A stretch of 64,000 bases of DNA from Chionis minor (Eukaryota; Chordata; Aves; Charadriiformes; Chionididae), in assembly GCA_013398295.1 (NCBI GenBank), contig VZSF01001437.1, positions 191,893-255,892 on the forward strand, given 5' to 3'. Position 1 is the stretch's first letter; each line of letters begins with the position of its first letter. The translations under genes were made by a program, and so were the position numbers. The notes below the pieces were generated by a model that saw nothing but the letters and a program-made list of their open reading frames with translations, searched no databases and was not told the DNA's origin. Below, piece by piece: positions 1 through 14,100 of this stretch.

Positions 1-554
1 AAGGTTGGATGTCGAGAGGAAAAGGAAAGTGCAAATAGCAACCGCCTGTAAAACTTTTGGTTTGGGTGACGCACCACCCTCCCATAGCGATTCAGTCTTG
101 GAGGCCAGGTCGCTTTCCAGAGCGGCACCAAACTGCCTTGACTGGAAAACTGTTGTCCTTTCTTGTCCTATAATCCCCTGCTGCACTGACTGCCAGCCTC
201 CTGACAGCCTTGGTCAACCTTCTCATCCTGCTGAGTACCGTAGAAACGTGTTTTCTGGTATCTGCAGGAAAACACTGAGGGTCTGTACAGAGCAACATGC
301 TGCACAGAGCTGTTTCTCTCTGCCCAGCCTGGATTTGTTCCCTGAGCATAATCCAGCCTGTGGGCTGGGGGAGGCAGCGCTGCTGAGATAAAGGAAAACA
401 CTGAACCCTTTTTAGCTTAAAATAAAGAGAGCTGATAAAGTGGTGGGAAAAAATATTCCAAGTTATTAAAGCTTATTTGAATGACAGATTTTTGAAAATG
501 GGGGTTTTCAATAAGAGGTATCGGCTCATCCTCATCAGCACTGCCATCTTGGCC

Positions 555-588
555 TATATATATATATATCTCTCTCACACACACACAC
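555..588. repeat. Compound microsatellite (TA)n-(TC)n-(AC)n
   Basis: Three dinucleotide runs follow one another directly: about seven TA units, then a short TC run, then about six AC units. Compound dinucleotide arrays like this are common in vertebrate introns and tend to vary in length. No function is implied. Confidence 0.9.
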
Positions 589-3372
589 TTTCTCAGTGGG
601 CGGGCAGTTGGGGAGGAGAGGTGCCTGTCCCTCTGACAGACAGCCCCCAGTATGGGTATAACCATGCCTAGACAGATACAATTAGGCTACAGCGGTGTCT
701 CATAACCTCTTGCCCATCACTCCAAGATATGTGTGAGTTACACTGGCATCACATCCTCTGGAGAGCTTCAGATGACTACAGCGATAAAAAGAAAATATGG
801 GTTGAGAAAATGTGTTTTCCTGCCTAGATTGTGCTGGGCTTTGAGCAGTACTTCTCTGTAGCTTCTCTCTGGCTGCAGGGACCGAAGGGGGCTGTGTACC
901 CCGCTGCATCTGCTGCCTTGAAATGCAGACCACCTACAACACACATTGCACAAGCCTTGCTCTGTGGTTCCACCCGGATGGCTTTTCTCCATTTCTTTCC
1001 CTGGTTTTCAGCACAGAAGAACAGCCCACAGGGACCCGGTTCAATTTCTGGGTGTACTTTACCTGCGGCATTAGGGACAAGTAAGGTTTCCAAGCCTGTC
1101 TGTTGCAGTGCAGGCAGAGTGTAGTGAACACCCTACCAAGGGGCCCAAGTGTTGAACTGGGATATTTTTCTCCCCATGGATGATAGAAAGGGGATGTCAC
1201 AGCATAATGGAATATCTAAGAGCTGAAAAAAACATGACTGTTCAAAGAGCACCTTTTCCTAGTCATCCCCGGACTCTGAATACTGTAAAACCTGCCAGAT
1301 TTGAAATCCATACTTGGGAAATGTCATTCCTCTTGTCATACATTCCCTATCTGTACATCTTAGACACTCTGGTTTGATTTTGTCACACAAGTTATTTCCA
1401 CTCTCAAAAAATTTTTAAGTGATTTGTTCAAGATCATGTAGTAAATAATTGATTTGTCCCTGATACTGTACTTTTCATCTAGCTGTTTTTCAAGCACGCA
1501 GAATAAACTCTTTGAAAAATCAGCAATCTTTTTAACCTACTGCTGAAAGGTAGAATGAGTCTCACATTTTTTGTTAACTTTATTTTCACCGTTTTCAAAG
1601 CAACACAGCGTTACATTCCCATAATGACTGGTCTCCTATAAGACATTTCAGAAGAAAAAGTCAAAGGCAATGGAAACCAGTATTTCTTGCCAAAGACTAG
1701 GGATGATACAGCCAGTCATTCTCACTGCCCACAGGCCTCTTATGTTATTCTTCTGCTCTTTAGGTCTTGTTTTTCCCTGGAGGTTTGTGTTGGGTTTTGT
1801 TATTGCTGCCTACGAGGCTCTTACTTTCTGGTGTTTTGCAGGGAACACACCACAGGCCCTTTACTGGTAACAACAGAGGCATTGAGAGTTTATTAATGAC
1901 ACTGTTTTAAAGAAACTCTAAAGAGAAAGAAGAAAAAGTCTCTTATTTTTTGAAAAAATTAAAATTTGCCTGTTTTTTTAAATGAAAATTTTTTTTTTTG
2001 TTTTAAACAGTGAAAGGAAAGCAGGCCCAGTGATATAATGCATGGAGATATTCACTAGCAGACTTCACGTAATATTAAAACTATAAACCTGTCTTTGCTT
2101 TAATTAAACTACTAAAGCTAAATCTACTAAATCTTTTAACCAGAAGAATTATTGCTCTGAAGCAAAAGAATGGAAGGGAATGGGCAAGAAAACCATGATA
2201 AATAAAATTTCTCATCTTTAATTATTTAGTGTGCCATAATATTTATGTGAAGCTTCTCATTTTTATATGTCTATATGTCACAGAGCTTGTAATCTATGCC
2301 AGTGTGTTGGCGGCTCAAGCACAGAGCGCTGCTCTCATCTCCCTGGTCTCTTGGCTTTCAGTCTCTGCATAGCTGCATCCTTCTTCCAGGAGGACTCCCC
2401 TCCATCCCCGTATGGGGAAAAAAGGTAGCTCAGGTTGCCATGGAAACCTTAATTTTAACTTCAGCGGCCTGTTTGCTGGATAAGATTTCCATCTTTAAAA
2501 TTGCATTAATTTTTCAAAGTGTAATTATTTATATAAACACATTTCTTTTGCAGTGTTTGAACGGTTCAGAGGACATTGTGGGAATGTAATTTCGAGTAAG
2601 GGTTTCATGTGATTGGGAGTAACGATTAAAGAGAAACTACAGAAGTGACCTCTATACCTATTTACCCTTGATAATTTGCAGGGCTACATCTTGGTTGCTC
2701 AATATATTTTTCATAACTCAGTGGACACTCATGGATTTTCCTTCAGAAGAATTGATGTCGTCCCTTAGGGATGTGCATATTGTCTTTGGAAATTATGACT
2801 CGTAGCCTGTTGGGGAGCAAACAATAAAGATCTAGAGAATTTAGCCTGGGATCTATTTTATATTTGTTACAGTTTTCAGCAACTGTTTTAAAAATCAAGC
2901 AGGTTTATAGTTTCTTGACCACAAGCCCCAAACAGAATATTTTTCACATTCTCAAGAGATGCAGGAATGTGACTTTGGTAATTTCTCAATGTAATACTTT
3001 GCATGTTAACAGCATGACCCATCTACAAGTCACCAGGGGTCACAGGAACAAAATGACTGTGGCATTCTGGAAATGCAAGGATCAGACCTGAAGAGACACA
3101 AAGTTCTGGTTTAAATTCAAAGGACAACTAGTAAAAATCGTAATTATTTTAGATCCCATGACTTCTTATGAAAAATTAGTTTAATCTCTTCAGCTTGAGA
3201 GAGGACAGAAACAGAAGCACAACATCCATCAAAAATAACTGACTCCTGAAATGGCAGCAGTTTGTAAATTTATAAGAAGCTTCACACATATCTCCTGTAT
3301 CACCCACCGAGGTGATACCCACACATCTAGCAATACCCACCTTTCTTACAAACAGAAAAAAATCAGGAATCA

Positions 3373-3401
3373 GAAAAAATCATGGAGGGAAAAAATCATG
3401 G
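3373..3401. repeat. Short tandem duplication
   Basis: The 13-base unit GAAAAAATCATGG occurs at 3373-3385 and again at 3389-3401, a period of 16 bases. This looks like a small local duplication by replication slippage in A-rich sequence. Confidence 0.6.
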
Positions 3402-5999
3402 GCACCAGGAAAAGAGGATCACAGCTATGAGGTGTGAGAGACAGAAACCAGCATCATAAAGGCGTCCGTGAGTTTAATTCTGTGTGGGCACTCGAATCCA
3501 GTTCAATGCACGATTGAAGGGTGTGAGCCACATCAGTACCAAGTGGCTTTGCAAGCTTCTGCTGTGGCTTTGATTGGACGCGGGTCTGGAAGGCTGTGTC
3601 GCCGTCAGAAATATATTCACTGAAGGTATGCAAAAAATGAGCTCCTCCTGCAGTACACCAAGGTGAGAATGAGAGTTTTCAGCCCACAACAAGCCACTAT
3701 TCTGTAGTACTGTGAGACTAATGATTCCTATATGCGTGTATAATGGATTAGTGTACTCTGGTATTATCATTCTTCCCCTCTCCCTGTTTTGCATAAGTTT
3801 GGAAAGAGCTGCTATGGGTGGCCTGGGACATCAGCATCCAGAGGAACAGCCTCTGTCAGCCCGGTTTGACAGAGGTGCCCAGAAGTCCAAATTTTCCTTA
3901 AGTTTCATGATGACACCTTATATCCCCCTTGCATCCCAACGGCAACGATTTATTTCTTTCAGAGCTGAGGAGCGTACATGCTCATTGGTACCACTTGCCA
4001 CTTTTTTTCTGGTTGGGCATATCCTGCAGCGTGGGATGTTTCTGTCATCCATCCATCTGCAGAGCTGGCATCGTGTCTTGCCCGTGTGCCCTCACCGGCT
4101 TTACGCGCATCGTCCCAGCTTGCAGCCTGGCTGTGCGCATCCTTGGGGAATGTGTGAGTGCATGATCTGTGTTTGCTGTATTTCTAATGCTCCCTGACTG
4201 CTTCTCACGGAAACCTAATTTAAAGCAAATACCATGTGTCAACACAAAACTAGTGACTTCTGTTTCACAAATCCATAAGGACAAGGTATAATCTCCAAAT
4301 TCTGTTCTGGACTATAGATCATGCTGTGAAAATCAGAGTGGTTATATGAAGTTTACTGAACAGTAAGTGGCTCAAAATCTCTGGTAATATCCAGAGACTG
4401 TTATTGATATTAAACGGTGGCACACGCGCTTTATTAACTTCTGCATAACAACAGTGCTCTGCGACAGTGTAATCTTTCAGTCTTACCTTCTGCTCTGTCA
4501 GCACGTGTTTACCAAAGTGCCACTGACATTCTTCCTCTGAATCATATCACAAGCCAGCAGCTGAAAGATTATTTCAGGAAAGATGATTAGGAAAGAAGGA
4601 TCTTGAATAGTTTATCTGAACCACAGACATCGCTGATAGGATTTATTTATACAAAAAAAATTAAAATTGTCTTCATTTTCTGGAAGCCTCACTAAAACAG
4701 GCTCAAAATGATTATGCTGTTTTGGTTTAGTTAAGCAGGTAATATTTTTTAAAAGCATAATGGTATAATGGATCCTACATTGGATTTCACTCTAAATGAT
4801 CAAAAGCCTGAAAAAATGAAATACCATTTTCTGATGGTCTAAAACATATTTAAATTTCAGAGAATTTTATTCAACCTACAGGACATTCTTTTTCCTCCCC
4901 TTTGTAAGCATTGCATTTGGCTGAACAATAAGTGAAATTGTTGAATAGACGACAATTTGAGGAGCTAGGCAATTACTCCCTCTTTTTCGTGGCTTTGGAT
5001 TCAGTAGTCCACATATGCATAGTTGCAAGAAGCGATTCATTTGGAATCAATAATTAAGTAAATGCTTTAATATCTTAGAGCAGATCTGGTGGGACAGAAT
5101 CTGTGCTGCAGGGACAACAGGTACCTGTGTCGGTAAGCATTGCCAACATATGTGGCTTGATCAAGTCTTGTGCTTTCTAGGTTTCAAAATCTGCATGAGA
5201 TTAATTTGATGCTCATGGCTGCTGCAGGTGAGCATGAGGGATCTCACTACAAGTGTCTACAGATCCCTACAGTGATGTTTTGGCGGGAGGGATGTTAGCA
5301 AAATTGGAAGAAATTGAACGGATAACTGGAAGAACGGTGGCAATATAACAAGCAAGCCTTTTAAATTTTACATATAAAACATACAGGAGTAGCTATGTGA
5401 GGTGGAAAGATATCTGAATAATATTACGGCATGCCAGACCTTTGCCCACATAACACAGCTTGTCCTGGAGAGTGAGTTTTCAAGAGGATTTCAGAGCCTG
5501 GCAGAGACTCAAAAGACTGAATTTGCTCTTTAAATATTGAAGGGCCAGAGCTAGGGATTTGCTGCTGTTAAATTGTGGTATTTTCTTTAATTATATTAAA
5601 TTCAGAAAACTAGCTGAGGCTTTCTCAGCAATGTACCAATATCAGAATTAATTGTTTATTTTTTTCTAATTGCATTGCTTATATGAGAAGAATGTTTAAT
5701 TAAAATGATGAGAGAATACCCTGAGGCAGCCACTAGCAGGGTCCTCCCTTGAACACACCCAGTGCGCACAGTGCCACAGGAAAGTAGACAAATCTGTTCA
5801 ATCGCTGTGGTTTGTTAAGGGAGATTTAATAATTCTTCACAAAATGATTAGTGTATTTAGATGTACAGGAAAATCAGTGCAAATGGATTCTTCCCACACA
5901 AGGTTGCAAAGACAGTAAATACAAAGAATTGTGTTACACTGAGGAAAAATAATAGTCAAAGCTAAGACAGAAAATAATATTATTTTTGACACAATGAAC

Positions 6000-6021
6000 A
6001 ACAGTTAATTAACAGTTAATT
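6000..6021. repeat. Two-copy tandem repeat of AACAGTTAATT
   Basis: The 11-base unit AACAGTTAATT is repeated twice in direct succession. It is a small slippage product in AT-rich intron and has no evident function. Confidence 0.55.
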
Positions 6022-9000
6022 GCAGCTCATAGGCTGCAATGCCTCTACCAACATCATGTTGTAAAACCATTTTCATTCTCCATTATCTGTTTTCACTTGA
6101 TTTGAAAGATGATACAGATACAGCATGAAAAATGATGGAGTAAGAATCTACCTTCTGATCTTGAACATTTGTAAGAAGAGAAATTATGTTATTTATTTAT
6201 TTACCACCCTAGCTACATTGCTCAGTTTTATACCAATGTTACTACCTGGTGTCAGTAACTGCCAGGGCTTCCTCATGTCCTTGGCACTCCTCGGGGGTTC
6301 GTGGGCAGCTCCCTGTCCCTCCCCTTCTCTCAAAACTTGTGAAATGACAAGTTCTCACACTGTGTCCTGAAAACTATCAAATGTTATTCAGTCAGAGGTC
6401 TGCCAGGCTTAGGCAAGAAATGCAATTTAAAGGCAAAAAGGAAAACCCAGGAAATATCCTCTGGCTACATCATCCCAGTTATATGGTGAAAGATCACGAG
6501 TTTTTCAGGAGACCCTTGGGTGGTACCTGCTCCATCCAACTGCGCCTGTGCAGGGTGCGCTGAGCCCCTGGCAGTGATGACAGCAATATAAAAGGAAAAG
6601 TAACCCCTGCAGATTTCAGGTGAGGGAGGGTGAAGAACTCCGCAGGCACCAAGGCCTGTGAAAGGATGCAGGTCACCAAGCTGATGGCCACGAGGACCTG
6701 TCCCGGTGAGCCGGGAGGGCGCGCTGAATGCCTCCACAGCCCCGGCTTCGCAACTGGCTTATGGGTGTTTTGTGGTGATGCACTGGGTGGGCACTGGTTG
6801 CATCCCGAGGGAGTCTGGTAGCCCTGCATGGGGCAGGTCAAACTGCTGGGGATTAGGAAAACACCAGCCACATTATTTTCTGAAATACATAACGTGTGTC
6901 CGGGGTCTGAGTTGTCCTGAAATGCTTATACGCAGCACGTCCAAACACAGGTCCCACGTTAGGTGCGTGAAAACCCTCCAAGAAGAAACTGGAAGGGGAG
7001 TGACATGTGGCAGGTCACAGCTCAGACCGGGGAGGCAATGACAGGCTTGGATAGTCTCAAATCTCGTAGTCCTGTCACCTGTAAGACTTTCCTGGTGTTT
7101 GCATGGAAACAAAGTGCTCTTATCTTTAACTTCATGTGGGAATTGCATGTTTTGCTTCAGATAAGTAGACTACTGTAAAACCAATCCAGCTTTGAAGAGT
7201 TAGCGCTGCCTGCACAGAGGTTTTATAGGTTCCCAACTTTAAACCATCATAGCATGTATTCCTTAGGCTTTGCCAGCAGTGAGCACATCTAAAATCATTC
7301 TCATTTGTATGACTTTATGTTTTGTAAATGCAGATGCTAAAAAGCATTGGTGTTTCTTAAAATCCAACTGAATATTGTTTTGGAAACATGGGATTTAGTG
7401 TTTTTGTAAGCTGAAATATTTCCGTAGCTGTGTTCTTTTAGCCAGGATAGTATAAAGATAAAAAAGGCAAAATATTTAAAGGGAAAGCTGGTATTATCTA
7501 TTAGACTACCTGACAGAATTGGAAAAAAAAAAGAAAGGTTTCAAACACACAAGGTCTTCCTCAGGTCTGATATAGATGTCTTAAACTTTAAACTATATTT
7601 AAACTACTTTGAGCTTAAGTTGATTATGTTAATAGTTAGATGATTTAAAAGAAAGAAGTCCTTGGAAGTTGAGGACTAGAAATGGGTATAAGAATAGGGA
7701 GAGACGAAAAAGACATTACTTCTTCTGGGACAATGAAAGAGAAGTAATAACCAGCTGTGAAATAGCAAGGGTCTAGCTGGGAGCGAGAAAAATTGTCATG
7801 TGCCATAAAGCCACCTTCCCCACTGAGTCCATAATTTTAAGTGTCCACTTGAGGTATGAATTGCAGTTCCCAGACTCAGCTTTTGAAGGTATTTTTAAAA
7901 CTTACATGGGGCCAAGGGCTCAGAAGCCAGAGATGGAGCGGCTATTCTGTGAAAACAGATTTCCCACTGACAACTGGGTATTTCTGTCCTCAGCTGATTA
8001 CCTGAAGTGTGCTTGTTCCGGGTTTGGGAGGGTATCCAGTGCATTGGGTAGAGGGTAGCAAATCTGGAGCTGTTGGATGCCCAGACTGTGATGTTTCTGG
8101 TATGGGAAGCAGTTACTGAATGGGGCTGCGTCATGCTGATGATATAGTGACAGATTTTGGGTTTAGGGATCTCTGATATGATGCTGTGTTTTGGATGGGA
8201 AGAATTTTGCTTCTGATGTTAAGATTGACAAGTTGAGGGAGTTGGATGATCACCAAGAAAGGCAGTAGTGGGAAATGTTAATTTAAATTATGATCATCCA
8301 CATTGTTCATTGATTTTTTTCCCCATTTCCATAGAGGGTGTTTTGTGATGAGCAGGAACACATGACCATTGGGGTTTTCATTCTGTATTCTGCTAAGTGT
8401 ATATACTGTCCACGTCCATAAACACAAGTCCTTGTTGGAGGTAGAGGCAGCACTTGTTAGAAAATTTAGATTGATGAGGATGTTGCCAGTGTTCTCAGAG
8501 CAGATCAAGGGTGATGTAACCATAACCTTTTTTGTATATTTTCAATGCCTGTTGGATTTGTGGAGGTTGGATTGCTGCTCTGTGGGGGTAGAAAATGATT
8601 AAATATTTGACACAGAGGTAAAACTGACACGAATGCAAAACCATGTCCATAGCTGGGTTAGAAACGAGCAGAAAACGAATTTGGAACAGCTGCCTCACCT
8701 ACAGTACTTGTAAATGACAATATAGGAAAACCTGAGAAACAGCTGGAAAAGAAAAGAGCCTTGTTCTACTATATATTAATGGAGACAAAAAAGCATATGG
8801 AGTTATGTTGAGGTTTGGGAGTGCAATATTGGTCAAATCACACCTGAAGATTTTTTTAAGTCGTACGCCTTTTTACCGCCTTTATAAAAAGCTATATGTG
8901 GTTGTTAACCCATGCTTACAGTTCAGTCACTTTCCTTTTTGTCTTGGGGACAGCTTTATTTTTCATTCTAACTGTTTTGTTTGGGTGTTTCTTCATGAAG

Positions 9001-10448
9001 TGAAAACCAGAAGTGAAGTGAATAAAATTATGAACAGCGTAGGTGTCACTTCAGATTACGGCTTTCAGCTCCACCTGTAAGGCTGCACAAAGAAATGGAA
9101 GTTAAAGATGTGCGAAGATGGAATTGAGGGACCTATTGTGTCAGGGTCACATTTAAGGAAAAATGTTGGAGGAAGAGCTTGTCCTGGAATTTGGCAGTTT
9201 TCATCTGTGGTAATATGGGGCCAGACCTTCCATTGGCGCCGTCCCATCAAAGACTGCAGCAGAGCTGCGGTGCTTTACCCCATGGGTGTCAGCCTACCCC
9301 CTCACTTGCAGCACAGCCTCCACTCACTCAGGAAGAAGCATTTCCATGGCATTTTTTTCTGGAATACGTTTACTTCTTGCTTTCTCCAACCACTCATTGT
9401 CTGCTGGGTGAGCTCAAGAGGGGCACTGCAGGTCCTGCTTCTGGGTGGAGATTACTCAAAGCCAGTGGTGTCCTAAACAAAATTTCTTCTAACTATGTTT
9501 TGTTTAAGCTTAAAGAGATAATAGCTGAAAAATAAGACATGATATTACCTTAAGTATCAATTCATGGAATCTCAGTAGGTCTGAGGTACACCATTTGAAG
9601 ACAAGTTGAGCGCACCATAATTGGGAAGAATTTATTATTGAGGATAACCTCCGATGGAAATGAGCCAATTTCTGCCTGTATAGCATGCCCTGAAATTTAA
9701 ATACATGTCAGAAGCAGTACTAAATATAGCTACTGGCATTATTGTTAGCATCAGCGAAGCTGGTATTTATAAAACCAATATCCTTTCTGCTGTGGTGTGC
9801 TAACAGCCTTTGCCTAATTACTAATATTTTCAGTTGAGGGAATTTTGATATGATGAATTACCTATTACTTGATGAGACATTTTGGATGCAATTTAAATTC
9901 AATGTCAGTGTTCCACTTCAGTAAAATGCCGTATATTCAATGTTTTTTATTTTACCTTACTCAGTCCTACAGATTTACTTTAAATTATTACAAGACCAAT
10001 GAAAATCAAGAAGCCACTCATACCCTTGGCTGTGGTGAGTGGTGTTGGCTAAAGCTATTACTGGTCACAGACTGCATGGTATACATGGGAGCATCCAACA
10101 GCAGTGGTATGGCCAAAAATTCTCTATTTCAAATAAAATTTTCTTTTGCAAATCACTTACTTTATTCTAGAAAATGCACCCTCCTGCCTTACACCCAGAT
10201 CATTCTACCTCATTGAGTCCATACTTTTATGTAGGTGCAGTGTTCACTATTTATCTACTATTTTAACAAATGTATTTACAAGTGTACAATACCCACGTGG
10301 TTCATATGAGTTCAGCGAATATGTTATGAACTTCTGTTTAATTTTGATTTCCACCTCTGCAAGGGTTCGTTTTTTGTGGTTTGGTGAGGTTTTTTTCCAT
10401 TAAGTGTAGGAATTTAAATAAAAATTCTGCGGTCTTTTGCAGTATACC

Positions 10449-10506
10449 AAATGAGTTAAAATCAACTCATTTAAATGTAGTTCTCCTAGGAGAGTGACTG
10501 AGTCAC
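10449..10506. promoter_or_regulatory. Cluster of three palindromes including an AP-1-like site
   Basis: Within 58 bases there are three dyads. AAATGAGTT at 10449-10457 pairs with AACTCATTT at 10464-10472 (9-bp arms, 6-base spacer). CTCCTAGGAG at 10483-10492 is a perfect palindrome. GTGACTGAGTCAC at 10494-10506 is a dyad around its central base and contains TGAGTCA, the AP-1/TRE consensus. The sequence shows the dyads directly. A role as an intronic enhancer is only inference, because 7-bp AP-1 matches are frequent by chance. Confidence 0.25.
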
Positions 10507-11080
10507 TATGGTGTGGTTATATGTTGGTGTTGTCTAAGATTGTAAGCAGTGATAACTTTTTTTTTAATAGCGGAGGGGGGGCTAAACAAACGGTGTGTCA
10601 TGCTCAGTGAAAAAGCTGTTTATTCTCTGTATAGCCCAAGCCAGAAAAAGATGAGTCCATGTACTAGTACAGGTTTCCTTCACGCTTGAGTACTTGACTA
10701 GTCGTCCAGAGGCTGAAGAAGTGCTGTAGCATGGGATGTGAAAGTCCACAGGGATTGACGTGTTAATAATTGCTCTCAGTGGCCCAGGAGGAGGAGGAAC
10801 TTCAGCTAAAAGCTGCACTGTAAGGAAAAAAATAACGCCCTGTGTAATTTTGGAACACGTAGATTCTTTTTTATTTTAATGCCATCGTAGATCATGTCAT
10901 ACCTGTGGTTGCAAAAGTTTCTTGAAGACAACAAGGACTGAGCCCCAGTAGAGGGAGGCCACTTTTGGGTGTCATTGCAAGCTATGCACAGGATCCATCT
11001 GGGCCAGCAGCGCCGGTCAGCCCCGGAGCAGCGCTGCCTTTGGCAGGAAAGCCCTAGGAGGACGCGAGGGTCGAGTGTTT

Positions 11081-11100
11081 AACCTCCCAGCCGGGAGGTT
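11081..11100. repeat. Small hairpin-forming inverted repeat
   Basis: AACCTCCC and GGGAGGTT form perfect 8-bp arms around a 4-base loop, followed by a T-rich stretch. It superficially resembles a bacterial terminator. In vertebrate intron it is more likely a chance hairpin in a locally GC-rich patch. Confidence 0.5.
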
Positions 11101-14100
11101 TTATTTGCATCGTGCAATGCTGTCTGGTCGCACGATTGGGGCCAGGGCTCGGTTTCTCCTAACTAAGCAGGAAAGCTTTGGGGAAAGAGCCACCTCGAGG
11201 TATTGCAGTGGCATCAGCAAGAGAGTTTTGCTGCCACAAGGGCCAGGTCCAGCTGCAGGGGAGAGACAGACAGTGGAAGTGGGCCAGGGTAGGCAGAGAG
11301 CCAGGGAGGAGCTTTGTTGAACCTGGCTGGGGGAGCAGGAGGGACAAGGAGCCCTTTCCTCCCTGCTCAGCATCGCCCTGGCCAGCTCAGGTCCTCTCCC
11401 CAGGCCTGGCGGCTGTTTGTTGTCCCCAGCACTCTGCTTCCACAGACTAGTTCTGCATTTCATGTGCCTGGATCCTAAACGCTGTTCCAGATGTGCCTGC
11501 TGGAAGGTGGAGTTTTACCTTTGAGGTACAGGTATCTGCCAGCCTGAGGTCAGCTCTGGTTCACTCACTCATCAGAGCAATGGCTTTTTAGCCCATTCTA
11601 GACTAATCAAACAGAAAACACCCTCTCGAAGCCCTAGGCTACTTTCCCCAGTAGAAGATGAATCGTTGTCTTATACGCTTAGGAGCAGAGTGTGGTCGAA
11701 TTTTTGATGTTGTGTCATCATGAGGAATACACCTCACACTTTGGGACAGCACACCTTCCTTCTGCATGTTGGACAAGTGCCTGGCTTGATGAAGGATTAT
11801 GTCTTGAGCCTCATTTTAATTCCAAGGACTTTGCTCATAGATAAATTTACTTATTTGGCTGCCTATTCTTTATTGTCTCTTTTTTAAACGTTTTTTCGTA
11901 GACAGATGCGCCTTGCTCATAACACCCGAGCTTTAATTATAAACACATATAGCAGGCACACAGAGGAGTACAATGCTGGTGTGAATCAAATGCAATGTCT
12001 GAAGGTTTTATCACTTTCTGGAGAAGTATTACTGCCTTGTGAAGGTCAATCCAACCTATTAATGTATTGATAAGTGCAAAGCAGCAATCTTAGTCCGACA
12101 GAGCCCACAGCAAATGATGAATTTGTTGATGTGCCCTCCCTGTGCCGCTCCCCACACTCCTTTTCTCCCCTCATTGAGTTCAGCTGCTCACTGGGAGCAA
12201 AGGTGTCACAGCCGAGTCCTTCTGCTGGGCCAAGGGAAGGATGCAGGGGTGCTTACCAGGGACAAGGGACGTGCACCACTAGTATCACAGGCAGCAGCAG
12301 TGGGACGGTCAGTGCTGTCACAGAGGTGGCTGCCTGGGGCGTACCTAAGAGGACAGGAAGGAAAACACAGGCAGGGAAAAGCTGAAAGTCCGGCTTGAGC
12401 AGCCAGCAGCACGCTGCCCTGCAGAGGAGGCGTAGATCCTGCCGTAGCCACCCTCCCCATTCCCTGCAAGTGGCTGGTGAGCGCAGACATCACGGCAAGG
12501 AGCAGGTGATTGCATGGGCTTGTAGCTACGGGGCAGCCTGTGGTGGCATCGCAGCAGTGGTGGTGCTCTGTGCCACCCTCCTCCCTGCCCTGCATCTGCT
12601 GCTCCAGCAGCACGTACCGGACGATGGGAAAAGGTGGGTGCATCTAAGCCTGCAGCCTTGCACTTCAACTCCAGGGATCAGGAGACAGAATGGGATTTTT
12701 GGGGGGCTGTCTAAGCAGCTGTTGTGCCATTTTTTTGCAGAAATGTGTGGTATTCGCCTGTTCACTCACACATACAGCCCCACAGACTACAGTCGGGGGG
12801 GACGGCGGGGCCAAGCCAGTGCAAGGGCACACTGTCAGATGGTGACTCAGATGACATTATATGCCAAGACCCTTTGGGGAGTCTTGCTCTTGGCTTGTCT
12901 TTGCTCTTAGCTTTCCAGCCTCCTTGAAAAATAAATGAATGATAGTTTTATGTCCCCCTACTCCTGTTTGAGTGATGCTGCGGCGCTGTGGCAGGGATTG
13001 GGTGTGGAGTTCAGGAGTACTGGTGGTAGCACCAGAGATTTGCTTCCTTTGTTTCTCCGTTGTCGCAACATTAGCTTTGTCTGAAACCTGCTTGTTCTGA
13101 GTTTTTAACTTGCTAAATATTGATGATGTCTACACAGATATTTACACAGTTTCGCAGCCTCTGAGCTCCTGACTCCCTGCTCTGGAAAGATTGTCACGGC
13201 TTTGAACCTTGCACACAATTTAAGAAATCAAACAAGAGTAAAAGAGTCATGGTAATGAGTCACTAGACAGAAAGGTGGTTGGATCAAAGAGGACGTCTCA
13301 TCCTCTTCTTTCCTGCCTGGGACCTTACATAAACACCTCGCTCTTAGATCCTGGCTGTGCAGATGTGTAAATTATTCAAACCAACAAACAGATTAGATAC
13401 TGTACATGCCAGAAGTGGGAAACACCAACAAAAAAATATCTTAACTGTGAGATTTATTTTGGGCAATGGAGGAAAATGAAGGGTGCAAAATATATGGCAA
13501 AAATAAAATAGTGACTATGCCATGTATGGTTTTTCATGAATTTTGGGAGGCCATCTTTCAATGCCACAGAGGACTCTCAAAGGTCACCTGTAAAATCCTT
13601 TGACAATTTAGTTCTTTAGAATGGAAAGTTATTTTTGCTAAGGTGTTTTTTTTTTGTAAAAAAGATAGGTAGAGAATTGGCCTGACCAAAGATATCAGAC
13701 TAAGCTAATATATACAAGTGAAACACATGTGCAATTAAGTCTGTAAGGACTCGAAGGCTGAGGCAGAGTGTAGCCCTGTTCCTACAGAAGTAGATGTAGC
13801 ATCTTCTGTTGAATATTTCAGCATAGGATTTCGTTACATATTATGGATACGCTGGCTTGAGCATCATGTGTTGCTCTGAAACAGCAGGGCCAATGGCAGG
13901 GCTACAGGAGACAAGAGGGACACTGGCCTCAAGGAGAGGAAAATGTTCTACTGGGAGCCTTGAAAGAGGTTGTGTGTGGTGCCTGCAGCTGTCTCCTCTG
14001 CACAGTGCCCTGTAGTCCCTGCATGCACCGGAGCTAACAAGTGATGAGGCAGGGGAGGAGGAAAGAAGGAAAAGCAAAGAAAGGATGTGCCAAGACAATG

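Noticed and set aside
3712..4197. 161-codon open frame on the plus strand
   Set aside because: The translation is Cys/His/Leu-rich without any recognisable domain, and there is no splice, promoter or polyadenylation context. It is most likely chance.
11081..11100. Hairpin plus T-run as a transcription terminator
   Set aside because: Intrinsic terminators of this type are bacterial; the window is a vertebrate intron.
12395..12910. 171-codon open frame with a hydrophobic segment
   Set aside because: The region also gives long frames on the minus strand, as expected for GC-rich non-coding DNA. There is no family signature, and the hydrophobic run alone is not evidence of a membrane protein.
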